NCBI GenBank assembly: GCA_027186245.1
Contig: CP114483.1
Coordinates: 1,560,001 to 1,624,000 of the forward strand
DNA from: Coriaria nepalensis
Lineage: Eukaryota; Streptophyta; Magnoliopsida; Cucurbitales; Coriariaceae
Direction of reading: 5' to 3'
Length of the DNA: 64,000 nt
Shown here one piece after another: positions 10,423 to 23,000 of the stretch. The position numbers and the translations under genes were made by a program. Numbering within the stretch: position 1 is the stretch's first letter; each line of letters opens with the position of its first letter. The notes beneath the pieces are model-generated. The model saw only the letters and a program-made list of their open reading frames with translations, was not told where the DNA came from and ran no database searches.

Positions 10423-12154
10423 TCAAGGTGACTCACTACGGCGAGCATCATCGTCAGCATTGACAGGACTACTCCTATCATCCCCAGGGCTAGGGCTATG
10501 TCTGTTGGATTCAGGACTTGGATCTCCCTGCCTCCCACTTTGAGGAGAAGGGCTGCCACCTTCCTGTGAGATTCTCTCATCAAGTTTTGGGCTGGGTCTT
10601 CTCAGCTTGGAGGGGGAGGGACTACTATCTCTCTGTTCTGGGCTCCTTGATCTCTCATCACGGTCAATGCTTCGCTCTCTCCTTACAGGGGATCTCGATC
10701 GACTGAAGAAAACCCACAATCAAGATAATGAAATATATAGAAATGAGACAGACATAGATTTCACTTTACAGACGAGCTCTAAAATAAATTGAGGCCATAT
10801 GAAACTGAACCTGTAGCTAAGGCCTCTGCCTCCACGAGGAGATCTGGATCTAGCTGGTGAAACTGAATAACGTTTGCTGTATATATAGTAAACAAACATA
10901 ATTATGATATGGTTGGTACTTATAGCATGAGAGTAACTTAACTATGCAAACTGAAAGAATTAAAAATCACCTTGATTTCCTGGGACTGTTCTTGCAGTTT
11001 TTTTCTATGTGACCCCGTTCTCCACAACGGTAACACTTATTCTTCCAGTCTCCAGCTTTACAATCTCTAGCCCAATGGCCATCGAGGCCACAATTAAAGC
11101 AGTGTCCAGAACCAGGAGGTGGGCCCCTACCAATATATTCTCGAGAACCACGAGGGACCTACATAATGTAAATACAATGAAGAGAGAATTACCAAGGACA
11201 AAAAGAGAATTCCTTTTGATAAAGCATTTATAAAATATCTTACCCCTTTTGAAAATTCAACAATGAGAGGGCTGCCATCAAAATCCCGACCATTTAAGCT
11301 ATATCTTGCATCATCAGCATCACGTGGATCACTAAAATCCTGTTTACAAATGGAGGAAAACAAATTGAAAGGACACTGGGAACATAATCAGTGATCTGCC
11401 TCCAGAACGTTGATAACTAGCGAAGTTGTTCAAAAGAAAATATAACAGATAATGAAAATAAAACAAAACTTACAACAAAGGCAAAATCACGCTTCATATC
11501 CACATCACGTACTCTGCGGAAATGATTTTCAGAAACAATACAAGGCCATCAGAACTTATGTACTGCAAGTGAATGTATTTTCGCTCCCTCAGAGACGAAC
11601 TTAACACCGGTTTTTCTGATTGTTGCATTTGCATAAAAACACAGCAATAATCAATATACACAGAATCGTCAAGTCTCCTCTAAACTCGGCAAGAATTCCA
11701 CCAAAGGTGAATCACCCTCTCAACAAGTCTCACCAAAGACCTCCAGGTTAGGCCAAACCCCAGAAACCTTCAACAAGATTATTCAAGGTATTAATATGAC
11801 ACCTAGGGGGCATAATGTTCCCACGCTATGCATGAATAAGAGTTAACTAAATGGCAAGAGGAAAAATACCCCTCAATATCACCGAAGGATACAACCCCAG
11901 AAGCCAAACCAATTGGCTGCTCACACGATAAGCCAGATTTTGAAGAATAGTGAAACAAAAAAGAGCAATCCAGATAAATTATCTCAATCTAATCACTTAA
12001 TCACTTGTCACAGTAAACAGTTAGGGAGAAAAAGGCTTGAAATTTACCTCCCGTATCTGCTGAAAAGGTGCTCCAAATCACGAGATCTTGTCCGAGAGGA
12101 CAAACGGCCAACATAAAGACGAGTATTGCCATATCGATCATCATAGCGGGGCAT
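10423..12154 (-). CDS. RS2Z: RS2Z-type SR splicing factor (RRM, two zinc knuckles, RS tail)
   Basis: Coding exons 12154-12048, 11513-11474, 11339-11244, 11158-10971, 10876-10811 and 10702-10423 join in phase to 258 residues. The protein starts [20 protein letters not shown] (the RNP2 part of the RRM). The RRM continues through [20 protein letters not shown] to about residue 81. Two CCHC knuckles follow at about residues 95-140 ([14 protein letters not shown] and [14 protein letters not shown]). The C-terminus is an RS/SP-rich domain ([12 protein letters not shown], then many SP dipeptides) ending ARRSESP. This order is diagnostic of the plant-specific RS2Z32/33 group. These nuclear proteins bind pre-mRNA and the spliceosome to set splice-site choice. 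A 5'UTR intron (about 12490 back to 12167) and a long first coding intron (534 bp) are present; SR genes often regulate themselves by alternative splicing in such introns. Confidence 0.95.
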
Positions 12155-12869
12155 TTTGCAAGCTGCAACATATTAAGCATCACAAAACAAAACAAAACAA
12201 AATCAATTTCACACATCAAAATGCGTAAAAGTTAAATTTAAGAATCAAGAATGATGTTTCAAAAGAAAGGGATCCAGTGAAAATCTTCGACAGCTCAAAC
12301 CAACTGAAGCCCTAGCACATAACATTAGAATTACCAACAGAAAATCCCCCTTTAAGAAAAACCCCAACACCGATCCATCATATGAACTTCAAAGCTTAAA
12401 TCATAAGCCGCGGCTTCGCTTTCCAAAATTTCCAAAAAAACAATGATGACTAATCTAAAATTCAGGAAAAAAAAGTACAAGTGATGATACCTTGAAAAGC
12501 ACGGAACCTTGTTTGAAGATTAGCCGAGTTTGGAATGAATCGATTCTGCGACTGCAACAGGGGAAGCCCACAATCTATTTAGGGACTAACGAACGGGCAA
12601 TGTTAACAGTCAGGATTCCTTCTTTATAATCCAAGGGTTAGGATTATTAACAGAAAAATTCGCGCCCAAGGGTGGTGGGAAAGGTGCTTCTGGTCATTTC
12701 ATCTACGAATGATTGTATTGGGCCGAATTGCATACAAACTTTTACAAAGCCCACAAAAAAAGATTCCTTTAGCCCATCGCAAGCAAATTGGACAATTTAA
12801 CTTACAATTTTAGACTCGTAAAATTACAATTTTAAATTAAAAATATTTTATGACCCTACGGCCTACGGC
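12155..12869. other. RS2Z 5'UTR intron and promoter; ABCG 3' flank
   Basis: The upstream UTR exon of the RS2Z gene begins its visible part at 12491 (donor AAG|gtatca on the minus strand). The rest is promoter DNA and the 3' flank of the ABCG gene. Confidence 0.55.
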
Positions 12870-15098
12870 CTACGTCCTCTTGTTCTTGCTTCCTAACAAC
12901 AAAGTGAAATAAAACAAGATCCTAAAGAAAAAACCCCATGCAACAGTAATCCACAGGCAATTCCATTTGCTGATATCAGTAATCCCCTGTTGCTGCAGTA
13001 TATCCTTTCCCGTGGTCACGCAAGTCGTGCTCGTTATGTTAACACCTAACGTCTTGCTCAGACTCTTCAACAGCTCCACCTTCAACACCTCCGGCACCGC
13101 CCCTAACGGCGTGTTGTCGAACATCTGAACTCCTCTGCTGAAGCACTTCAGCGGATCGCTGAACTCATTCTGCAGAACACCTTCGTATGGATACTTTACT
13201 AGAGAGATGTAATGGAACCAGAGCCAATAAGCAGGGATCCGATCTCTGCTGATGAAGAATCCGCTGAAGAGAAGAAAGTAAGCTAAGATTGCGACGACGA
13301 CTGTGTAGCCAAGCATTACGTGAGATACGACTCCTGATAGGAATGTTACGAAGGAGCTTCCTGCCCAGAAAGCGGCGAGAATGGTGAAGAAGAAGAATAA
13401 GAAGCCGACCATTCCGCCGGCGAGTCCGACGGCGAAGAATGTTGTGGCGGCGAAGGCTAGTGAGAGAAGGATGAGTGAGGGGACGGAGATTATTGAGTGA
13501 GCTAGAACGTAGGAGGATCGACGGTAAGCGTTGTAAGCTGTTTCTCTCATGAAGATGTAGCGTTCTTGAAGGAAGTTGGGAATGGCTTCCGCGCAGGTGT
13601 AGAAGGTTGTGGACATGGCGAATGCGAAGAAGCCTAACCGTTCCTGAACGCCTTTTGGTGAATTATCAAGGTGGAGAAAGATCGTTGCTAAAATCAATCC
13701 TGTAACTAAAACCGCGCCTAATCGAATTCCGAAGAGTTCAGGCATTCTGCGTGAATTAGTTAGGGAGCGTTTGGCTACGACTAGAACCTCGATCCACATC
13801 GAATTGGCAAAAGTAGGAATAGAGGATGGTTGATTTGGATCACTTGGTACTGCGCCAGAGACTAACTTTCCGCGGGAAATGCTTGCGTTAATGGCGGCCT
13901 TGAGCGAAGGCTTCGACGAATTGTGAAAATTGTTTTGTCGTTTATTGATCTTTTTTGTTTGCCATGATTTGTTGAATTCTACCAGGTTTTTAGTTCCGCC
14001 TGGAGTTTCCTCAAGTTCTCGGATCAGATCGAGAGCGAACTCAGTCTTGTTCTCATTTTCAGGAATCGGATGGCCGAATTCGGCGAAGAAGAGAGGGAGG
14101 TTCGCTGGAGAGCCACCGTAAACGGTTTGTCCATGTGAGAGGAAGATCAATCGGTCTAATAAACTGAGAATTCTGTAACTCGGTTGATGAATCGACATGA
14201 TGACGATGCTTCCACTCAGCGCGATTCGTTGCAGAACTTTGACCACCATGAAAGCAGAGGTTGAATCGAGGCCAGAAGTTGGTTCGTCAAGGAACAAAAC
14301 GATCGGATCATGAATAATATCGATTCCGATAGAAACACGCCGTCGTTCCCCGCCGGATACACCACGGTGGCCTTCGTCGCCAATGACCGTCTTCGCAGCG
14401 TTTCTCAATCCTAATTGATCGATGAGAGCTTCAACTCTAGCTCTCTTCTTAGATTTCGAGAGCGAGCGCGGGAGCCTGAACTCAGCCGAAAACGACAGCG
14501 TTTCCTCCACAGTCAGCATCGGGAATAACAGATCGTCTTGCATGACGTAAGCAGAAATCACTTTCAAAAGCCTTGATTCGAGAACGTCGCCATTTAGAGT
14601 CACCGAACCTTTCAGACTATCTTTAGAAATCCGATCAGCCAGAGCATCGATTAGCGTTGATTTACCAGATCCACTGGCGCCGAGAACGGCCATGATTTCA
14701 CCTTCTCTCGCCTCGCCGGAGATATCATTCAGCAAAACTTTCGTGTTACTACCCTTCGACGTATTCCCGCCGCCATTCCAAGGAGGCCGCGGGAACGACA
14801 TTTTGCGGTGGACTTTAACGCTGTAAGTGAGATTGTTGAATGAGAGCGCGAAAGGATAGGAAGGGGGTAGGGAGGTGCGCACATAGCTGACGTCGAGAAG
14901 ACGATGTGGAGGACTCTGCGCATCGTCGATCTGCATGAGTAGTTCAGCGAGAGTAGGTCGTCGATGGTGGCCGAGTTCGTTGAGTTCGATTAATGGTGGC
15001 ATCGTCTGATCGAAGAAAGAAAACTTGTCATGGTTATGATTCGCAGAGGACGGTGACGACATGGTTGAGGCTTCTCCAGCACGAGAGATTTCGTGCAT
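12870..15098 (-). CDS. ABCG: ABCG (WBC-type) half-size ABC transporter
   Basis: Intronless, 742 residues. The nucleotide-binding domain comes first, as in the ABCG/WBC subfamily: Walker [10 protein letters not shown] (about residue 135), Q-loop region [20 protein letters not shown], signature [12 protein letters not shown], Walker [15 protein letters not shown] and H-loop SIHQPS. An ABC2 membrane domain follows with about six helices (for example [20 protein letters not shown] and further helices to [14 protein letters not shown]). Half-transporters must dimerise. They sit in the plasma membrane and export lipids, suberin or cutin precursors, or hormones. The single-exon structure and the N-terminal [17 protein letters not shown] motif match the Arabidopsis ABCG1/2/6/16/20 clade, linked to suberin and pollen-wall barriers. 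The clade assignment is by recall; the substrate is not shown by sequence. A second Met at 15062 is an alternative start. Confidence 0.95.
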   Translation of the reverse strand: MHEISRAGEASTMSSPSSANHNHDKFSFFDQTMPPLIELNELGHHRRPTLAELLMQIDDAQSPPHRLLDVSYVRTSLPPSYPFALSFNNLTYSVKVHRKMSFPRPPWNGGGNTSKGSNTKVLLNDISGEAREGEIMAVLGASGSGKSTLIDALADRISKDSLKGSVTLNGDVLESRLLKVISAYVMQDDLLFPMLTVEETLSFSAEFRLPRSLSKSKKRARVEALIDQLGLRNAAKTVIGDEGHRGVSGGERRRVSIGIDIIHDPIVLFLDEPTSGLDSTSAFMVVKVLQRIALSGSIVIMSIHQPSYRILSLLDRLIFLSHGQTVYGGSPANLPLFFAEFGHPIPENENKTEFALDLIRELEETPGGTKNLVEFNKSWQTKKINKRQNNFHNSSKPSLKAAINASISRGKLVSGAVPSDPNQPSSIPTFANSMWIEVLVVAKRSLTNSRRMPELFGIRLGAVLVTGLILATIFLHLDNSPKGVQERLGFFAFAMSTTFYTCAEAIPNFLQERYIFMRETAYNAYRRSSYVLAHSIISVPSLILLSLAFAATTFFAVGLAGGMVGFLFFFFTILAAFWAGSSFVTFLSGVVSHVMLGYTVVVAILAYFLLFSGFFISRDRIPAYWLWFHYISLVKYPYEGVLQNEFSDPLKCFSRGVQMFDNTPLGAVPEVLKVELLKSLSKTLGVNITSTTCVTTGKDILQQQGITDISKWNCLWITVAWGFFFRILFYFTLLLGSKNKRT

Positions 15099-17182
15099 TC
15101 TAAGAGAGAGAGAGAGAGGACGAAAACTAAACTAATTGTTGTGTAGTATTTATAGAGGAGGGAGTTATACTATAGAGAGAGAAGAGAGAGAGAGGTAGAG
15201 ATATAATTGTGGTTGTGGTGGTTGGAATTCTAAGAGATAGAACTTGGCCATACGCTGCATGAAGTGGATAGTTGGTGAGAGGAGTTGTGAAGTTTTCTAG
15301 GTTTCGATTTGTAGTTAATTTAGGTTGGATTTATGAAGAGTGTTTGGAAGAAAAAAGAAAATAATAAATAAATAAGAAAAAAAGGAGATAGTGTTAGTTA
15401 ATTAGCGTTGGAACTAGGAACTCGAAATGAAACTGGAGTTTCGATAAACGTCCGTTTTGATGGTTTTCAGTCAATGAAAAATGAAAAATTTGAGAATGAA
15501 AGTTTTTTTTTATAACTGAAATCATACACTTCGATAATTTATATTTCCTGCAATGAGGCCAAAAATATGCTTTACTAATCCTCCTTTGTTGGTCACACAA
15601 CTAAGCGAGAAGGATGCAACTCTCTCAAGTACACTCCGGACACAACTTTGTTGGTCACAACTAAGTGAGGAGGATTCCGGATACAAGTTGATCGCAGCTA
15701 AGTAAGAATGATGCTAACTCCCCTCTCAAGTGTACTCCGGATATGCTAAGTGTAGTTAAAATAATTTACGTCCCTACATTTGTAAGTGGAATTTACATAT
15801 ACTTACGTATCTATATGAGTTATACCATCACCTCAATGATGTAGGCTGAGGTTACGTGACTAACGCGGTATAAATTGTGGAAGTCAACATGCAACGCTCA
15901 TGCTCCTCTACTGTATACATATTATCCACACGAAAACCCCAATTCAATTAATATCATATGCATATATAGTCCATGTAATGATCAAATTTCAAAGCATGCG
16001 TGCTGAATTTAAGAATCCATATATGATATTAATACCCATAACTTTTCCTCCTTAGAGAATGGGAGGTTTCTTCTTTGTTGTTAGGTATGGACGTTATATC
16101 TGTTGTGGACCAAGATAGACGCACTTTGGCTGTCTTTGTTTATCTACTGTGGACTCTCACTACACTCTTCTTTTGCAAGTAAAAACACCTATTCTAATTG
16201 TTGCTGCTTTTCTCACGTAAACTCAAATCAAATATAGTTTTGACTATAATGCAAAATTTGAAACTTAACGAAGTAATATATATATAGATTACATATATCA
16301 AATTCTAAGGCCAGCAAATTCACTACAGACATTGCATGTTTCCCACTTATATAGGCCCTTGTGATATTATGTCTTATGACTGCATCTGATCTCAACAATG
16401 GGCTTGATCATTCAGCTAAACCCCAGTCAGTAGGAAATATGACTTATTAAGAAAGAAATAAGACTTAATAAGAAATCTTTTCTTTGGAAACAGGGACTAA
16501 CCACGTAATAATGTGAAATGTATGTATAGGAATCCATACATGGAACAAGTTTAAGAAACCAAGCAAGGTAGGGGGCAGATATGGGGTAGATTTTAGTCCA
16601 AATCAAACTAAACATAATCTTCGGATTCATATCCACCTATAAGTTATAGATACCAGACTAGAATACAAATGCTATGTGCTCCCACAAGTCTGGGAAATTA
16701 TATCAAACCTAAGCAAAATTCGAAAAACTAACTACCATAAAGGAAAGATAACATTCCTTAAATGAGCACAGGAACGCAGTTTAAGGTACTGACAAAGGAG
16801 GCCAACTCGATTATTTCCCGGTTAGATATCCCTATCAAATAGCAAACATTAATCAAATCCAGGCAAAGGAAAAAGAGAAAGATGCATCAACAAGAAGTAA
16901 TTGGAATGCACCAAAATGTGTTTACTATCACAATTGAGCAAAAAGTTAGCAGAGGGACCAGTTTTCTACTCTATCACAACTTGAACAACGATGCCAGTAT
17001 CAAAACAGACAAGTAAAAGTTGAAGCTTAAAAAGGAATTCTATTAGCAATATTCACTACAAGGTTGATGACATGAAAAATAAACCTTCAGAAAGATTACA
17101 GAAAATATACCAGAAATGCCAAGTTTGTAACAAGGGTGAGTAAATAGGGGGGAGGAAACAAATCTCTCTGCTTATCCCCATT
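15099..17182. other. Intergenic, 2.1 kb: ABCG promoter and GPR107-like 3' flank
   Basis: GA-rich tracts at 15099-15210 probably form the ABCG 5'UTR and core promoter. At 15585-15760 there are two or three imperfect copies of a motif around ttgttggtcacaactaag and ctctcaagtacactccgga, a degenerate local repeat. The segment 16640-17182 is the 3' flank of the next minus-strand gene. No other gene was seen. Confidence 0.5.
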
Positions 17183-18499
17183 TCAAAGCTCGAATTCCTC
17201 GTCCTTAAGAGCCATCTCAGCAGCCTCCTCTTCTTCCTCATCAAGAACAAAATACTCATTCCTCTCAACCGGCCTGAACATGTAGAACATCACCATGTAG
17301 AAAGCAAGGCTTGCAATTTCTTCTGCCCCATTGCTCACCCACTGATACTTGTAAGCTGCAATCGTCCTAAGCGCAAAAACAACAATTCGAGTAAAATACA
17401 AGTACCCAATTACAACAATGTAAAACTGCCTGAAAAGTGTGAGTTTTGCCAAGTTCCTAGCAGCCTTTCCATCGGTCTTTGAGGTCTCTCTAAGAGATCG
17501 AATCGACCAAACAATGGGAAATATTATAGCACAGCAACAGATGATATCGACCAATAAGAAAATCTGATTCCAAGTTACCCAGTCCTTGATAAAAGGTCCA
17601 GTCTCGCCTATCACGATTGAAGCTACGTTGGCGAGGACCTGAAGAGGGATCACAATCATCAAAACCTTCTTCTCCCTCTCCTGCAAGAACGGCTTCAAGA
17701 ACGACCAACCAGTACCGATCAAAACAATCACTGTGAAAAGTAAAACCACACGAATAAACTGAAAGATATAGAACAATACGTCCCAGCCATGAGGCGTTCC
17801 GGTGACCTTTACATAATGCTTGTCCTCAGCTGCGCAGATGAGATTCAATGCCTTCATCAACAGCAATCCACTCATCAACAAATGTATTCGATGAACAGAT
17901 CGCTTGTTCTTGTAACAGAGGTAGATCCAACTACCTAAGAAGACGATGTAAGCGAGAGAGAAGATGAAGAAGATCGAAGGGAGCTGTGTGAGTCCCGCGG
18001 AGAGGTAGTCCTTGGAGCCATCGCTGTCGAGGTTGTAGACCTCGGTGAGGACCCGCATCGAAACGGTTGTTTCTGGAGCGCAATTGGCGAAGAAGAGGTT
18101 GTACTCGTTAGGCGATGTGACCGGATAGGAGTGATGGAACGAGCTTTGCGGCGGTGGAGATAGATCTTGGAAGGTGAATAGACGAGAAATGTAGTGAGAA
18201 TCGAGAACGCAGAACTGAGGGTTTTGCTGGATCTCGAGGAGGACTTGAAGGAGCGCTTCTTCGGAGAGGAGGCAGAATCCGAGGCGAGATGAATCAGTGT
18301 TGGCCAGATTCGAAACGACGGAGACGGATTTGACGGTGATTGATACCTGGCCGGTGTGAGTGAATCCGAATTTCTCGAAGACGATCATCGGCCGCGTGTC
18401 GTCGGAGATCGTTAGGGTTTTGATCTCGGCGGTGGTGGAGGTGAAGAGGAGGTAAAAGGAGAGGAGGAGGAGAGGGAGGCGGGGGGGTGTTTTCGTCAT
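17183..18499 (-). CDS. GPR107/lung seven-transmembrane receptor family protein (CAND6/7-like)
   Basis: Intronless, 438 residues. A signal peptide covers residues 1-24 (LPLLLLSFYLLFTSTTAEIK). A luminal or extracellular domain (about 25-170) precedes seven hydrophobic helices, starting IFFIFSLAYIVFLGSWIYLC, then HLLMSGLLLMKALNLI, LFYIFQFIRVVLLFTVIVLI, LMIVIPLQVLANVASIVIG, IFLLVDIICCCAIIFPIVW, FYIVVIGYLYFTRIVVFALR and EIASLAFYMVMFYMF. The cytosolic tail is acidic (DEEEEEAAEMALKDEEFEL). The order and the helix sequences match the GPR107/108 family, which in Arabidopsis includes the candidate G-protein-coupled receptors CAND6 and CAND7. Members are largely Golgi or endosomal; receptor activity is not established from sequence. 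It is divergent from the PAH gene across about 1.6 kb. Confidence 0.92.
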   Translation of the reverse strand: MTKTPPRLPLLLLSFYLLFTSTTAEIKTLTISDDTRPMIVFEKFGFTHTGQVSITVKSVSVVSNLANTDSSRLGFCLLSEEALLQVLLEIQQNPQFCVLDSHYISRLFTFQDLSPPPQSSFHHSYPVTSPNEYNLFFANCAPETTVSMRVLTEVYNLDSDGSKDYLSAGLTQLPSIFFIFSLAYIVFLGSWIYLCYKNKRSVHRIHLLMSGLLLMKALNLICAAEDKHYVKVTGTPHGWDVLFYIFQFIRVVLLFTVIVLIGTGWSFLKPFLQEREKKVLMIVIPLQVLANVASIVIGETGPFIKDWVTWNQIFLLVDIICCCAIIFPIVWSIRSLRETSKTDGKAARNLAKLTLFRQFYIVVIGYLYFTRIVVFALRTIAAYKYQWVSNGAEEIASLAFYMVMFYMFRPVERNEYFVLDEEEEEAAEMALKDEEFEL

Positions 18500-19642
18500 T
18501 TTGCTGTATCTCTGGTTGGTGTTGGAGGCCGAGGAGGAGGAGGAGGGCGAGGGCTATGAAGAAAATTACGCAGAGCTTTGATGGCAAATGGAAGGAAGTT
18601 GGAGTGAATTGAAAGAATACGGGAATTTTGTGACGGGATTGACGGTTATGCCCCTATGAGTCGCTGTTGGAGGCAGGCAGATCAGATCTCGCGGGAAGGA
18701 ATCTGGACGTTGAACACGACAACGTTTCAAGCAAGTTGACCGCGTAGTTTTATTCGTTGGTCGTTCGGTTTTTGCCTGCCCGCGTGGACCTTCCAACGAA
18801 TCCAGCCTACTTCATTGTAATTTGTAGACTAGATTATTTTTTTTTTTTTTTCCTTCGAGATCTCTCGACCTGGTCAAAGGCTAAACCTGTTTTTACTTGC
18901 AGTGAATTGGGCCCATTAGTGTTATTGGGCCAGAACATTTTTACCTGGCTGTCTTTCAAAACCCATACATTATATTTGAAGAGAAAACTCCCAGTCAGAA
19001 GCCCAACCCAACAAAAAAGTGAACGGGTCATTTTGGTCTATCCGTATCATTCACTTCAAGACGAGCGCTAGAGTAGTTAGGTTAGTTGTCCAATTAACTC
19101 GCCTCGTCTCGTCGTCCCTAACCCGATTTTGAAAAAACCGGGAGATTTCTTCTTCACGAAAGCTATTAATTAGTTTCCCAAAATACCCTTATGAATATCG
19201 AGCATTCTCACAAACAAGATGCAAAGAGCATATCCGCAAATGTACGAATAAAATCATGACTGTTTATGTAATTTCACTTCAAGGATTACCTACTTACATT
19301 AAAATTGAATTAAATGCAGGGGAGGGATAATTCTTTTGAATCCAGTTTTCTCACGTTTATCCGAGCAAATAATCTTTTGCAAGAAAAGTCCAAAACTTCC
19401 AAGCCTTCGAGAAATTTTCTAACTACAGAAACGAAAAGATTTTTCCAACAAAACCTCGGAGAGGAGAGAAAAAAGAAAAAGAAAGCAATTAAGTAAAATC
19501 AGAAAATTAAGCAAAGCGAAGACGGAATTACTTCAGTTTCGAGCTTGTGGAGCTGTTGGATTTCTGTTTCTTTGTTCATCATCTTGGTCTTAGGCGCAAC
19601 GACCTTTCTGGGTCTTTCTTCCTTTTCCCCATCCGTAAGTCC

Positions 19643-19679
<37 letters not shown>

Positions 19680-20097
19680 ATATATATATATTTGGAAATT
19701 TTCGATGTTTTCGATAAATTTTTTGTTTTTTGTTTTCTTTATTTTTGCTTATTGTTTGATAAATCATGCATTTCTCTTGGGGAATCTTGCGATGGTTAAT
19801 GGAAATCATTTCTCGATTTAATGGCATCTCGAGTTGATTTAAAAAAAAAAAATTTAATTTCTCGAATGTTCATCTTGCGGTTAAAAATGACGACAGCAAA
19901 TTTATTTGTGGGGTTTTTAAGATTTTAAAATCCGATTCACGTCTTTTTAACGATTAAGAAATTCCGATTTTCGCAGAAAATAATAATTAGAGGCCCTGAA
20001 ATATTCTGGAATTCTTGCACTCTTGATCGAAGGAAATAGAATTATACGATTTAAAGTTTAAGCTCTAACTGGAGTCGGAAGAAAAGAGTTAGACCAG
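18500..20097. promoter_or_regulatory. Divergent promoter region of the GPR107-like and PAH genes, with PAH 5'UTR intron
   Basis: A poly-T run lies at 18838-18850. A probable PAH 5'UTR exon ends at 19634 with a strong donor (atcc|gtaagt). The matching acceptor is at 19971-19976 (tcgcag), so the UTR intron is about 342 bp. A (CT)n microsatellite at about 19648-19675 lies inside this intron, near its 5' end, and a short TA run follows. The region contains no separate gene. Confidence 0.6.
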
Positions 20098-23000
20098 ATG
20101 AATGTAGTGGGGAGAGTTGGGAGTTTAATTTCTCAAGGGGTTTACTCCGTGGCCACTCCCTTTCATCCATTTGGTGGGGCAGTGGATGTCATCGTTGTTC
20201 AACAACAAGATGGTACTTTCCGGAGCACTCCTTGGTATGTTCGGTTTGGAAAATTTCAAGGTGTTCTTAAAGGCGCAGAGAAAATTGTGCGAATAACAGT
20301 TAATGGAGTTGAAGCCAATTTTCACATGTATCTAGATAATTCTGGAGAGGCCTATTTTGTAAGAGAGGTAGATTCCGGAAAGGGGGACAAATCCAATGTG
20401 GGAGAGGATAGTATCATAAATGGCGATAGTGATGATAATACCAATCAAAATATTATAGCAACTCATAGACTAGAACATTCTGTGTCTGATTCAAGAGTTC
20501 TTCAAATGCGAGATGAATGCAATTTCTTAACCGGGCCTAGGATTGAGAGGGTTGAATCTGATGTTGGGGGAAGATTTTATGATTTTCAAGATGACCAATC
20601 ATCTTCTTTGGGTTTAGATAATTCAGTTGAGATGTCTGAATATGGGTCTGGTCGGTTTGAGAGTGGTGAGAGTTCAGGTGAGAATTCGGAAGTTGTTTTG
20701 GTTAGTGTAGATGGGCATATTTTAATGGCTCCAATTTTGGCTTCAGAAGAGGGTACAGAGAATGTGCAGTTAAGTACGCCTCAGTTTCATCTGGGGCCTG
20801 CTGAAGCTACTGCATTTTGTGAAGGCAATGAGGAGTTTGATTCAGGCGAGGATGCTTGGGCCGCCGATTATATTAGTCAGTTAGAGGTTTCTACTGCTAG
20901 TGTTGGGCATGAGCTGAAAGTTTGTGAAGGGGAAGGGGAACATGTTTGTCAAAGCGAAGAAGATGAATCTTCAAGAATGAAGAAGAGAGAGGCATTTATG
21001 AGCTGTTTGGAACTGACAAACTTGGCGCAACTGGTTGAAAATCTAGAGGAGAAATCTAGTGAGGGGCCGAAAGATGTTTGTGCTGTTGAATTTAGAGAAA
21101 ACGGGGATTTAACTGTTGAAGCGGGCCCTACTGGGGAGAATGAGTTTTCTCCATCTTGTGATTCTTATTCTGCTGAGATCAATGCCACTTCTGCTGATTT
21201 AGATGCTGAGGTGGTTCCTACCGATGAAAAGGTGTTGGATTCAAAACAGAGAAATTCAAAAGGTTTATTAGTTTATGACTCTTTTAGTAACAATCTGGAA
21301 ACTAAGGATGAACAGTTTGACGCATCAACTGCGATTCTGGAGATAAATAACAGTTCACAGATAGCCATAACCAATGAGGAATCTCATACAAAAAGTTCCA
21401 CTGTAAAAGCACACACTCATCTAGTTTCAAGTAAGCATCTTTTTCTGGCCTTTTATGTTATTTATAATTATTATTATAATTTTAACCTGTGTTGATCTAT
21501 CTTACACTATACAGAGTTTGAGATTTCACTTTGTGGAAATGAACTCCGTCCCGGTATGGGCCCACATGCTGCTGCTGAAGCATTTGATGCCCATCGTATA
21601 TCTTCTGAGGAATTCGAAATTTCCGCAACCTCAATTGTGAAGAATGAAAACTTAGTCATTAGATTTGGCGAGAGATATTTATTGTGGGAAAATGCTGCTC
21701 CTATTGTACTAGGGTCAGCTGCATTTGGGTTAGATATACTAGTGGGGCCCAAAGATGCAATTTCAGTAGAAGAGGAGGATGAATCAGCAAGGCTGAGGGA
21801 GGAAGAGCCAGGGACCCCAACTACTCCTTCGAGCAGAAGATGGAGGCTCTGGCCTAATCCGTTTAGACGAGTCAAAACACTAGAACACACTAATAGTAGT
21901 ACCTCATCGAATGAGGAAGTGTTTGTTGACTCGGAATCTGCTTTGCTAAACTCTGAGGAAACTCCAACTTCTCAGCATAGTAACGATACCGAGTCTCCTA
22001 GAAAGCAGTTTGTGAGGACTAATGTGCCCACTAATGAGCAGATTGCATCTTTGAATCTTAAAGAGGGTCAGAATATGATCGCCTTCACATTTTCTACCAG
22101 GGTTCTTGGGACACAGAAGGTAATTATGAAACCGATATGATGATAACATAAGTAGAGTTGGGTTCTTCTGTCTCTCTCTCTGTTTTTTTTTTTTTTTTTT
22201 TTGGCGGAACTAAGTTATGTTTTATGTTCAACAGGTTGATGCTCATATTTACTTGTGGATGTGGAATGCAAGGATTGTGATTTCAGATGTTGACGGTACA
22301 ATTACAAAGTAAGGCTTAATGTAATATATTATATATATATATATATATATACTTGTAGGTATATAACTTGGTATGTTTTTGAACTTAATGAATCGTCTTT
22401 GGTGTGTATTTTTCAGGTCAGATGTGTTGGGTCAGTTCATGCCATTGGTTGGGAAGGACTGGACGCAATCTGGGGTAGCTAGACTTTTCTCTGCAATCAA
22501 GGTAGATGCATTTTCCTGATCCTTAACCATCCTAAGTTTGTAGTGTGTTTTCATTGTAGTATATTTCTTAACATTGAATGTCTGGTTTTTGTACTTTAGG
22601 AAAATGGATATCAGCTATTGTTTCTGAGCGCACGTGCAATTGTTCAGGCATATCTGACCCGGAGTTTTCTACTCAATCTCAAACAGGTGAGTTAAGCAAT
22701 GGATGTGCTTGGATTAATTCTTGAGAGCGGTATGGATATGAACTGAATGTATAATTCTTCTTTATTTGCAGGATGGAAAAGCTTTACCAAGTGGACCGGT
22801 TGTCATTTCTCCAGATGGACTATTTCCCTCCTTGTTCCGAGAAGGTCAGATCTTTATAGCCTTGTTATTTAAAACGTGCGTTTATCTCTGCTAGTTGCTT
22901 GCTCCAACAACTTGGCCAAAAATTATCACCCCCCTCCACTCAATTTTTTAGTTTGAATCAAATTCTTAACATTTTTTTAAAAATAAACTGATCTTTTTTA

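Noticed and set aside
15585..15760. Local imperfect repeats around ctccggacacaac
   Set aside because: Too degenerate to define unit length or copy number as a feature; noted within the intergenic entry.
17490..17708. Short frames inside the GPR107-like gene
   Set aside because: Antisense or shifted shadows of a long intact coding exon.
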